A stretch of DNA of 13,445 nucleotides, taken from NCBI GenBank assembly GCA_018969455.1, contig JAGWYI010000047.1, positions 1-13,445 on the forward strand, given 5' to 3'. Every line of letters begins with the position of its first letter. Position 1 is the stretch's first letter. Of this stretch, positions 1-5,143 are shown one piece after another. Position numbers and translations under genes: made by a program. This stretch comes from Bacteroidota bacterium. GTDB lineage: Bacteria > Bacteroidota > Bacteroidia > Chitinophagales > Saprospiraceae. The notes beneath the pieces are model-generated. The model did no database searches and had not been told where the DNA came from. It saw nothing but the letters and a program-made list of their open reading frames with translations.

Positions 1-3
1 ACC

Positions 4-1287
4 CTAGTTTTTTGTCTTCGAAAATTTTTTTTGCAGGCGCTTTTGCTTGTTGTCGAGGCTGATTTCCCTTCCCTGGATAAATGCAGCTGTTATGATACAG
101 GTGCGCATATCCAGTGCATCGCCCTCACTGATGAATAAAGTCGCATCCTTCCCAAACTCTATGGCGCCATTACTTGAGTCGATGCCCAATATCCGGGCTG
201 AATTTTGGGTTAATGCCTGTATGGCAACTTCATAGGGTAAGCCAGCCCCTACTGCTTGTCCGGCCTGAAAAGGCAAGTTGCGTTGCCGCCAACTGCCGCT
301 GCCCGTAAAAGCAAATGTAATTCCCGCATCATAAAGCTGGCGTGCCAATTTGTAAGGCTGATCGTAATCTTCATCATCCGTATCGGGTAAACGATGGGAA
401 AGCGGCAACAATACCGGCACCTTATGACTTTTTATAAAATCGCTTATTTTCCATACCTCGCTGCCTCCCTCAATTACAGGCAACAAATTGAATTGCTCGG
501 CAAATAACACAGCCTCCTCAATGGTTTTCGCCTGATCACTGTGAATGTACAAGCGCATCCTGCCTTCAAACAGCGGTCGCATGGCCGCAAGCTTCAAATT
601 CGGTGTAGCAGGATTGGGCTGCTGCAAATAAGCCTGTGCTTCCAAAAAAAACTGTTGAATCGCCTGAACCTCTTTATCGTAACTTTCACTTTTCATCAGG
701 CCTTGCCCATTGGGGTTGTACCGACGCTGAACCGGCCAGTTGAGGTGAATGCCATCTTCTTTAACCAATGCATCTTCCCAATTCCAGGCATCCAACTGTA
801 CCACGGCCGAAGTTCCAGACAATACGCCCCCTTCCGGACAACTTTGTGCCAGCAATATGCCATTGGTCCGAAGGGTGGGGGGGATCTCTGAATCGGTATT
901 GTAGGCGACAATGGCGCGCACATTGGGATTATAAGCGCCAACTTCATTGTTGTCTTGCGTGGGCCGCGCTGCATCAATTTCTACCAAACCAAGCGTAGAA
1001 CCGCAGGCAATGAAGCCTGGATATACGTGTTTTCCTGCAGCATCGAATATCTTGGCGTATTTCGTGCGGTCGTAACGGATGGTGCGCGCATCGGCCACCA
1101 TGGTAATTTTACCATTTTCAAAAGCAATGGCACAATTGGGCAACACCTGACCATTTCCCAGGTGCGCCAGGGCGTTTATGATCAAAATGGGCGCTGTTTG
1201 CGCAGGTGCGGGTACGGGCGCTTGGGCAAGCAGGCGCGCAGACAGGCACAGGAGGGCAAAAACACGTGTAACTATTTGCATGTCCAT
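4..1287 (-). CDS. Secreted amidohydrolase-like protein lacking the HxH metal motif
   Basis: The 427-residue product starts with a signal-peptide-like segment (about residues 1-22, with LCLSARLLAQA near the cleavage site), so it is probably periplasmic. It then follows the amidohydrolase plan: a short beta-sandwich strand set (residues 33-90), the PGFI turn that leads into the TIM barrel (90-93), and the C-terminal NSARILGID...GAIEFGKDATLF block (362-386) that closes the composite domain. The PGFI turn is normally followed by an HxH pair that binds metal; here the residues are A-C-G-S-T-L-G-L, so that pair is missing. The stretch NEVGAYNPNVRAIVAYN and the tail DNKQKRL are, from memory, typical of a Bacteroidota amidohydrolase subfamily often encoded as tandem paralogues. 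It is the last gene of the minus-strand operon, 9 bases after the FAH-family gene, and its TAG stop lies at the window edge. The fold is confident; catalytic activity is doubtful. Confidence 0.85.
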   Translation of the reverse strand: MDMQIVTRVFALLCLSARLLAQAPVPAPAQTAPILIINALAHLGNGQVLPNCAIAFENGKITMVADARTIRYDRTKYAKIFDAAGKHVYPGFIACGSTLGLVEIDAARPTQDNNEVGAYNPNVRAIVAYNTDSEIPPTLRTNGILLAQSCPEGGVLSGTSAVVQLDAWNWEDALVKEDGIHLNWPVQRRYNPNGQGLMKSESYDKEVQAIQQFFLEAQAYLQQPNPATPNLKLAAMRPLFEGRMRLYIHSDQAKTIEEAVLFAEQFNLLPVIEGGSEVWKISDFIKSHKVPVLLPLSHRLPDTDDEDYDQPYKLARQLYDAGITFAFTGSGSWRQRNLPFQAGQAVGAGLPYEVAIQALTQNSARILGIDSSNGAIEFGKDATLFISEGDALDMRTCIITAAFIQGREISLDNKQKRLQKKFSKTKN

Positions 1288-1296
1288 ATTTTAAAA

Positions 1297-1908
1297 TTAT
1301 TTTATCGCGCAAGTGAGCAATTGCTGATCCTCTATAAATCCTTCCAGCACATCCCCAATTTGAACGGGGCCCACACCCGCAGGCGTGCCCGTAAAGATCA
1401 GATCGCTTTTTTGCACGGTAAAGTAGCGGGAAATGTGGCAAATCAAGGTGTCAAAACTGAAAATCATATCGCGGGTGTGCCCGTCCTGCACCACTTCGCC
1501 ATTTTTCTTCAATTGAAAATGAATATCCTCCCGGTTTTTCAATTCTTCCAGCGGCACCCAGCGGCTAATGGGCGCCGAGCGGTCGAAACCTTTGGCGATT
1601 TCCCAGGGCTGGCCTTTCTGCTTGAGTTTGTCTTGAAGGTCCCGTGCGGTAAAATCGATGCCAAAGGCCACGGCATCGTAATAGCGGTGGGCAAACTCCG
1701 GCTGCACCGAGCGGCCGTTTTTGCATACCCGCAGCACAATTTCGCCTTCAAAATGCAGATCCTGGGTAAAATCAGGATAATAAAAAGGCTTGTTTGCTAC
1801 CAACATGGCGGTGGGGGGCTTCATAAAAATGAGGGGCTCGCTGGGAATGGGGTTGTTGAGTTCCTTGGCGTGATCGGCATAATTGCGGCCGATGCAAAAT
1901 ATCTTCAT
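1297..1908 (-). CDS. Fumarylacetoacetate hydrolase (FAH) family enzyme, FAHD1/YcgM-like
   Basis: The 203-residue single-domain protein is the size of the short FAHD1/YcgM group, which acts as acylpyruvase or oxaloacetate decarboxylase in the cytoplasm. Family hallmarks are visible: an N-terminal IGRNYADHAKEL (6-17), SEPLIFMKPPTA (23-34), the metal-binding acidic pair in LHFEGEIVLRV (E54, E56), the third acidic ligand in GIDFTARDLQ (D85), the lysine in WEIAKGFD (K106), and the closing TGTPAGVG loop (173-180). All expected metal ligands appear intact, so it should be active, probably with Mg2+ or Mn2+. The ATG at 1906-1908 matches the usual N-terminus of the family. It lies 21 bases after the YdeI-like gene and 9 bases before the amidohydrolase-like gene, so co-transcription is likely. 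The exact substrate cannot be read from sequence. Confidence 0.92.
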   Translation of the reverse strand: MKIFCIGRNYADHAKELNNPIPSEPLIFMKPPTAMLVANKPFYYPDFTQDLHFEGEIVLRVCKNGRSVQPEFAHRYYDAVAFGIDFTARDLQDKLKQKGQPWEIAKGFDRSAPISRWVPLEELKNREDIHFQLKKNGEVVQDGHTRDMIFSFDTLICHISRYFTVQKSDLIFTGTPAGVGPVQIGDVLEGFIEDQQLLTCAIK

Positions 1909-1929
1909 ACCGGGATTTTTTTTTAATGA

Positions 1930-2409
1930 TCAGGGTGCGGTGGGATTTTTTTTGCCCGCTTTTAATTTTTCCAGTGTTTTTTCCAGTCGGTTTTGCCGGG
2001 TTTCGGGCCTTTTCGCTGACGCAATCCAAACGGCGTACTCTTTTCTGTTGGTAAAGGACAACTTGTCAAAAAAGGCACGGAGATCAGGATGCGCCTCCAA
2101 TAAGACTTCCAAGTCCTCCGGGATGTCGACCAAACGCGCTTCGGTGTCGCGCTGAACGGTTACATGCACCACATCGCCCGGATTTTTACCAATTTTTTGT
2201 CGGATTTCAATTTTTACCAGCAACATGTGGCAATCGGAACCCATTTTTACCATACTGCCTCGGTAAGGCACGCCATCGTAGGTAACTTTTACCTTTACCT
2301 GGCCTTTTACGCCATATATTTCCTGCACATCGTAGGGAAAATCAACATACAAGGCGTCGGTATTTTCCACCGCTTGCAGGATGGCATTGAATTCAAGGAT
2401 GGACTCCAT
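1930..2409 (-). CDS. YdeI/OmpD-associated family protein with DUF1905 domain
   Basis: The 159-residue protein has two parts. Residues about 3-88 resemble the DUF1905 beta-barrel domain (FNAILQAVENTDALYVDFPYD, then a GVPYRGSMVKMG loop and GKNPGDVVHVTV). Residues about 95-155 form the helical YdeI/OmdA tail (DIPEDLEVLLEAHPDLRAFFDKLSFTNRKEY..WI..AKRPETR..RLEK). This pairing is common in Bacteroidota and is usually annotated as bacteriocin-protection, YdeI or OmpD-associated; the biochemical role is not established. No signal peptide or membrane segment is present, so it is probably cytoplasmic. Its ATG (2407-2409) lies inside the end of the upstream mutase-like gene, giving a 17-base overlap and suggesting translational coupling. 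The lysine-rich tail is typical of the family. Confidence 0.85.
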   Translation of the reverse strand: MESILEFNAILQAVENTDALYVDFPYDVQEIYGVKGQVKVKVTYDGVPYRGSMVKMGSDCHMLLVKIEIRQKIGKNPGDVVHVTVQRDTEARLVDIPEDLEVLLEAHPDLRAFFDKLSFTNRKEYAVWIASAKRPETRQNRLEKTLEKLKAGKKNPTAP

Positions 2410-3520
2410 TGCTTGTTTGCTGTTGTTGAAATTGGCTCCAGGCTTCAGCCGCTATTTTACGGGTAAGTTGTTCGATGTAATAACTGCCGGCTGCCGGGTC
2501 GGCAAATGTATCGAAATAACCCTCCATTTTGAGCAAATGTTGCACATTCCGCGCGATGCGGCGTACAAAAACGGGAGCGTGCTGTTCGTCGGCGCTGCCA
2601 GGCAGTACGCTCAGCACATCGGCGCCGCCGATGACGGCCGACATGGCCATGGTGGTGCTTCGGATCATGTTGCTGTACAAGGAGTCGCCGTATGCCTCCG
2701 GGCGGAAGCGGACATGCAGCTGTGGCAGTGCAGGCGCCAGTCCCCATGCTTTGAGCAGGTTCATCCAAAGGATGTGCAATGCCCGCAAACGGGCGATTTC
2801 CCAAAAATAATGCGGTCCGATGGCAAGGTCAAAAAAGAGATGCTGGGCCAAAACCGCCGTTTCAAGCCCCAGAGCGGCTGTTTTTTGGAATGCGGTATGT
2901 GCCTGCAAAATTTGCGTCGCCAGGCCCGCCACGGTAGCATCTGCCTGTGAATCGTCGGGAATGCACCAGGTTTTGAAGCCGGGCGTCTGCGCGTGGGCGT
3001 ATGCGACCCAGTCTGCAACATAGCGCCAGTCGTTGAATCGGGCATGGGGTGTAAAGGCTACCGAGCCGCGCAGCTGGCCACCAGCCAATCCGCCAGATTG
3101 TGCTTGCTCCTGCAAACTGGCCAGCAATTGTGCAGGCGGCAGTACCGACCAGTCATTTGCCGAAAAATGCAGGGAAATGTAATCCAGGTGTATGTCTTTG
3201 AGCAGTTCAGGCAGCGAAACGGCCCCGTTTAGCTGGAAGTGCAAGCCTTCCGCTCCGAATTGCAAGGCATTGAGAGCGAGCGCGTTTGCATTTTCAGGGT
3301 CCTGAACATCCAGCGTCTCGCAAATTTCCCAGGCTTTGGGTTCCGTCCAGATGGGCGTAGCAGCCTCACCATCGTCGGCATGCCCAAAGGGATCCACAGG
3401 AATGCCCTCGTTTAACCAGTAAAGTTCCTCAATGGGACGATCTTTGAGGTCTTTGGCAATGCGTGCCAGCCATTGTTCCTTGGAAACAGGCGGAAATTCG
3501 GCGAAAAAATCAGTGTGCAT
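2393..3520 (-). CDS. Methylmalonyl-CoA mutase small-subunit-like protein, barrel domain only
   Basis: Taken from the ATG at 3518-3520, the product is 375 residues. It resembles the non-catalytic small (MutA) subunit of methylmalonyl-CoA mutase. The N-terminus FAEFPPVSKEQWLARIAKDLK (6-26) is the usual small-subunit opening, and the block NMIRSTTMAMSAVIGGADVLSVLP (284-307) with RRIARNVQHLL (320-330) and DPAAGSYYIEQLT (341-353) is the end of the TIM barrel. The protein stops soon after, so the linker and C-terminal B12-binding domain of longer family members are missing. A longer reading frame would need a TTG at 3557-3559, upstream of the likely -7 promoter element, so the ATG is preferred. In most genomes mutA is followed by mutB; here the next gene is YdeI-like, leaving an orphan small subunit. 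Family membership is confident, function is not: it may assist a MutB encoded elsewhere. Confidence 0.85.
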   Translation of the reverse strand: MHTDFFAEFPPVSKEQWLARIAKDLKDRPIEELYWLNEGIPVDPFGHADDGEAATPIWTEPKAWEICETLDVQDPENANALALNALQFGAEGLHFQLNGAVSLPELLKDIHLDYISLHFSANDWSVLPPAQLLASLQEQAQSGGLAGGQLRGSVAFTPHARFNDWRYVADWVAYAHAQTPGFKTWCIPDDSQADATVAGLATQILQAHTAFQKTAALGLETAVLAQHLFFDLAIGPHYFWEIARLRALHILWMNLLKAWGLAPALPQLHVRFRPEAYGDSLYSNMIRSTTMAMSAVIGGADVLSVLPGSADEQHAPVFVRRIARNVQHLLKMEGYFDTFADPAAGSYYIEQLTRKIAAEAWSQFQQQQTSNGVHP

Positions 3521-3533
3521 GTGCAGATTCGGC

Positions 3534-3568
3534 TTTGGGGCAAATGTACAAAAGGCCAATTATCTTTG
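3534..3568 (+). promoter_or_regulatory. Candidate forward promoter pointing into the repeat array
   Basis: TATCTTTG at 3561-3568 is an exact TAnnTTTG -7 element on the plus strand, with TTTG at 3534-3537 separated by 23 bases, at the long end of the spacing accepted in Flavobacteria. It overlaps the oppositely directed -7 element at 3541-3548. A transcript from here would run through the 59-bp repeat array and could reach the transposase gene. This is a motif match only. Confidence 0.4.
3541..3548 (-). promoter_or_regulatory. Bacteroidota -7 promoter element for the minus-strand operon
   Basis: Read on the minus strand this is TACATTTG, an exact TAnnTTTG match, ending 20 bases upstream of the ATG of the mutase-like gene. 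A transcript starting a few bases downstream would have a leader of roughly 15 bases. I see no convincing -33 TTTG at the expected distance, so it may be weak or coincidental. Confidence 0.5.
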
Positions 3569-3631
3569 GTAACAGCTTTGACACCAGCGGAAGATGCGAT
3601 TTGTCATTTGTTAAAACCCGTAAACTTGGCA

Positions 3632-3672
3632 ACCAATGTTGCGCCCTACCAATGTTGCGCCTCTCCGAGGCG
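3632..3672 (+). repeat. Inverted left cap of the repeat array
   Basis: Two copies of ACCAATGTTGCGCC (3632-3645 and 3648-3661) are followed by the palindrome CGCCTCTCCGAGGCG (3658-3672). The orientation is opposite to the following 59-bp units and the same as the block right of the transposase gene, so the left array is closed at both ends by inverted copies of the core. Confidence 0.85.
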
Positions 3673-3702
3673 AGAATTCGGGACGAGCAATACGGGAAAT
3701 CC

Positions 3703-4183
3703 CGCCTCGGCGAGGCGCAACATTTGTAGGGATAATTGGGCACGAGCAATACGGAAAATCCCGCCTCGGAGAGGCGCAACATTTGTAGGGATAATTGGGC
3801 ACGATCATTACGGAAAATCCCGCCTCGGAGAGGCGCAACATTTGTAGGGAGAATTGGTCACGAGCATTACGGAAAAACACGCCTCGGAGAGGCGCCACCT
3901 TGGTAGAGAATTCGGCACGACCATTACGGAAAAACACGCCTCGGCGAGGCGCAACATTTGTAGGGATAATTTGGCACGATCATTACGGAAAATCCCGCCT
4001 CGGCGAGGCGCAACATTTGTAGGGATAATTGGGCACGAGCAATACGGGAAATCCCGCCTCGGAGAGGCGCAACATTTGTAGGAGAATTGGTCACGAGCAT
4101 TACGGAAAAACACGCCTCGGCGAGGCGCAACATTTGTAGGATAATTGGGCACGACCATTACGCAAACACGCCTCGGCGAGGCG
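3703..4183. repeat. Array of nine ~59-bp palindrome-bearing tandem repeats
   Basis: The palindrome CGCCTCGG(C/A)GAGGCG starts at 3703, 3762, 3821, 3880, 3937, 3996, 4055, 4113 and 4169, giving periods of 59, 59, 59, 57, 59, 59, 58 and 56 bases. It has arms of 6 or 7 bases around a tiny centre that alternates between C and A. The intervening ~44 bases are also conserved: CAACATTTGTAGGGATAAT, then a GGGCACGA-N-CA-N-TACGG segment. Two sub-variants exist: one ends in ATCCC before the palindrome and the other in ACAC. The unit following 3880 is degenerate (CCACCTTGG). The whole unit repeats, so there are no variable spacers. No conserved protein frame is possible because the period is not a multiple of three. 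Confidence 0.95.
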
Positions 4184-4196
4184 CAACATTGGTAGA

Positions 4197-4276
4197 ACGC
4201 AACATTGGTTGGACGCAACATTGGTTGGACGCAACATTGGTTGGACGCAACATTGGTTGGACGCAACATTGGTTGG
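4197..4276. repeat. Five perfect 16-bp tandem repeats left of the transposase gene
   Basis: ACGCAACATTGGTTGG is repeated five times without change (starts 4197, 4213, 4229, 4245, 4261), and a degenerate sixth copy follows at 4277-4292. A related copy lies just before, at the end of the last 59-bp unit (GCGCAACATTGGTAGA). Its reverse complement, CCAACCAATGTTGCG, occurs right of the transposase gene at 4883-4897, so the gene is bracketed by inverted repeats about 600 bases apart. Confidence 0.95.
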
Positions 4277-4380
4277 ACGGGACATTGATTTACCTGATAA
4301 GGGTAATCGTAAAATTTGAATGGATTGAAATATTTTTACACCCCTAAATCCTCCAATCATTTTTATCATAAACCATTCAC

Positions 4381-4848
4381 ATGGCCGACGTTTTTTCTCA
4401 AATCTACATCCAGTTGGTTTTCTCGGTAAAGCACCGCCAAGCCCTGATAAATCCTGATTGGGAAACGCAATTATTCCAATACACAACGGGCATTGTGCAA
4501 AAACGTGGGCATAAAATGCTCGCCATTGGTGGTATGCCAGACCATATTCATATTTTTATCGGCCAGAATCCGGCAGAATCTTTATCTGTTTTAGTTAGGG
4601 AGATAAAAAATGCGACAAATGATTTTATCAAAAACAATCATTTGTCACCCATTAAATTTGAATGGCAAGCTGGATATGGGGCGTTTTCATACAGCCGTTC
4701 CCATCGGGATGCAGTTTGCAAGTATATTTTAAATCAAAAGGAACATCATCGGATCAAAACATTTAAGGAGGAATTTTGGCAAATTTTGGCAGATTTTGAG
4801 GTGGAAATTGGGCAAAAATCAATGTTCGATTTTTTTGAAAAGGATTGA
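4381..4848 (+). CDS. Y1 (HUH) transposase, IS200/IS605-like or REP-associated (RAYT)
   Basis: The 155-residue protein fits the single-tyrosine Y1 transposase fold, which cuts and joins single-stranded DNA at hairpins. It shows the opening QIYIQLVFSVKHRQALI (7-23), the metal-binding HUH motif in GMPDHIHIFIG (H55-I56-H57), the EWQAGYGAFSYSRS block (94-107) typical of the Bacteroidota branch, and the nucleophile helix CKYILNQKEHHR with Y115 and Q119 spaced as in the IS200 YxxxQ motif. All catalytic residues are present, so it may be active. There is no tnpB and no typical IS200 end pair, but REP-like repeats flank it in inverted orientation, which favours a RAYT-type role over a mobile insertion sequence. 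The gene looks more AT-rich than its neighbours. The ATG at 4381 gives the usual family N-terminus. Calling it IS200-family is equally defensible from protein sequence alone. Confidence 0.9.
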   Translation: MADVFSQIYIQLVFSVKHRQALINPDWETQLFQYTTGIVQKRGHKMLAIGGMPDHIHIFIGQNPAESLSVLVREIKNATNDFIKNNHLSPIKFEWQAGYGAFSYSRSHRDAVCKYILNQKEHHRIKTFKEEFWQILADFEVEIGQKSMFDFFEKD

Positions 4849-4885
4849 ATCGGTTCGCATTGCGTTTCCATAATGGTTTTGACCA

Positions 4886-4930
4886 ACCAATGTTGCGCCC
4901 AACCAATGTTGCGCCTACCAATGTTGCGCC
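4886..4930 (+). repeat. Core-motif repeats right of the transposase gene
   Basis: ACCAATGTTGCGCC occurs at 4886-4899, 4902-4915 and 4917-4930, in the orientation opposite to the 16-bp repeats on the other side of the gene. Spacing is 16 then 15 bases. The first two copies are preceded by CCA, matching the TTGGTTGG end of the left units when read on the other strand. Confidence 0.92.
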
Positions 4931-5005
4931 TACCAATGTTGCGCCTCTCCGAGGCTACCAATGTTGCGCCTCTCCGAGGCTGTGGATGTTGCGCCTCTCC
5001 GAGGC
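4931..5005 (+). repeat. Three 25-bp repeats, core motif plus palindrome
   Basis: Units start at 4931, 4956 and 4981, exactly 25 bases apart. Each consists of TACCAATGTTGCG followed by the palindrome GCCTCTCCGAGGC; the third has a degraded start (TGTGGATG). On the minus strand GTAG abuts the palindrome at 4955-4958 and 5005-5008, the position in which REP elements carry their recognition tetranucleotide. Confidence 0.92.
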
Positions 5006-5085
5006 TACCATTTTGGATTTCCTGGAGCAAAAAATTTACCGGAACAAGAGATTAAAATCCGAAACCTTTTTGTTCCAAAGCTGTT

Positions 5086-5093
5086 TATATTTG
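5086..5093 (+). promoter_or_regulatory. Bacteroidota -7 element of the isc operon
   Basis: TATATTTG is an exact TAnnTTTG match, 50 bases upstream of the iscS ATG. A TTTG at 5069-5072 lies 13 bases upstream, closer than usual for a -33 element. A 7-bp inverted repeat, GGAACAA at 5041-5047 and TTGTTCC at 5070-5076, straddles the -33 region and could be a second regulatory site. Confidence 0.6.
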
Positions 5094-5106
5094 CAGCCGA
5101 AAAGGC

Positions 5107-5121
5107 TTAGATTCAATCTAA
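5107..5121 (+). promoter_or_regulatory. Perfect 15-bp palindrome in the iscS leader, candidate operator
   Basis: TTAGATTCAATCTAA has two 7-base arms around a central C. It begins 13 bases downstream of the -7 element, so it lies just after the expected transcription start, a typical repressor position. The TTAG...CTAA ends recall DtxR/IdeR-type iron boxes; this resemblance is only suggestive. It is not a terminator because no T-run follows. Confidence 0.45.
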
Positions 5122-5143
5122 ATAAAAGAAACACCTTTATAAA

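Larger units (their letters stand above)
3632..5005. mobile_element. RAYT/IS200-like transposase with flanking REP-like repeat arrays
   Basis: This is a composite region: a Y1 transposase gene (4381-4848) sits between two repeat blocks built on one core, ACCAATGTTGCGCC, in opposite orientations. On the left (3632-4292) the core appears twice forward, then nine times reversed inside 59-bp units, then as five 16-bp tandem copies reversed. On the right (4886-5005) it appears six times forward. The palindrome CGCCTCGG(C/A)GAGGCG or its truncated form accompanies many copies, and GTAG lies next to it. A RAYT-type gene flanked by inverted REP-like repeats matches the known layout of REP-associated transposases. 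Precise element ends and target duplications are not visible. Confidence 0.7.

Noticed and set aside
955..1926. 323-codon plus-strand open frame opposite the FAH and amidohydrolase-like genes
   Set aside because: It lies opposite two recognisable coding frames, and the translated text has no coherent motifs.
3908..3920. Resemblance to a cloning adapter (GAATTCGGCACGA)
   Set aside because: The same segment occurs in neighbouring units as diverged forms such as ATAATTGGGCACGA, so it is a natural variant of the repeat and not contamination.
3703..4183. CRISPR array
   Set aside because: Repeats are regular, but the segments between palindromes are themselves nearly identical, so there are no unique spacers. 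No cas genes are present.
3729..4264. Short open frames within the repeat array on both strands, encoding peptides rich in ASPRR or CCASPRR
   Set aside because: They arise from stop-free repeats, shift frame as the period is not a multiple of three, and have no start-site support.
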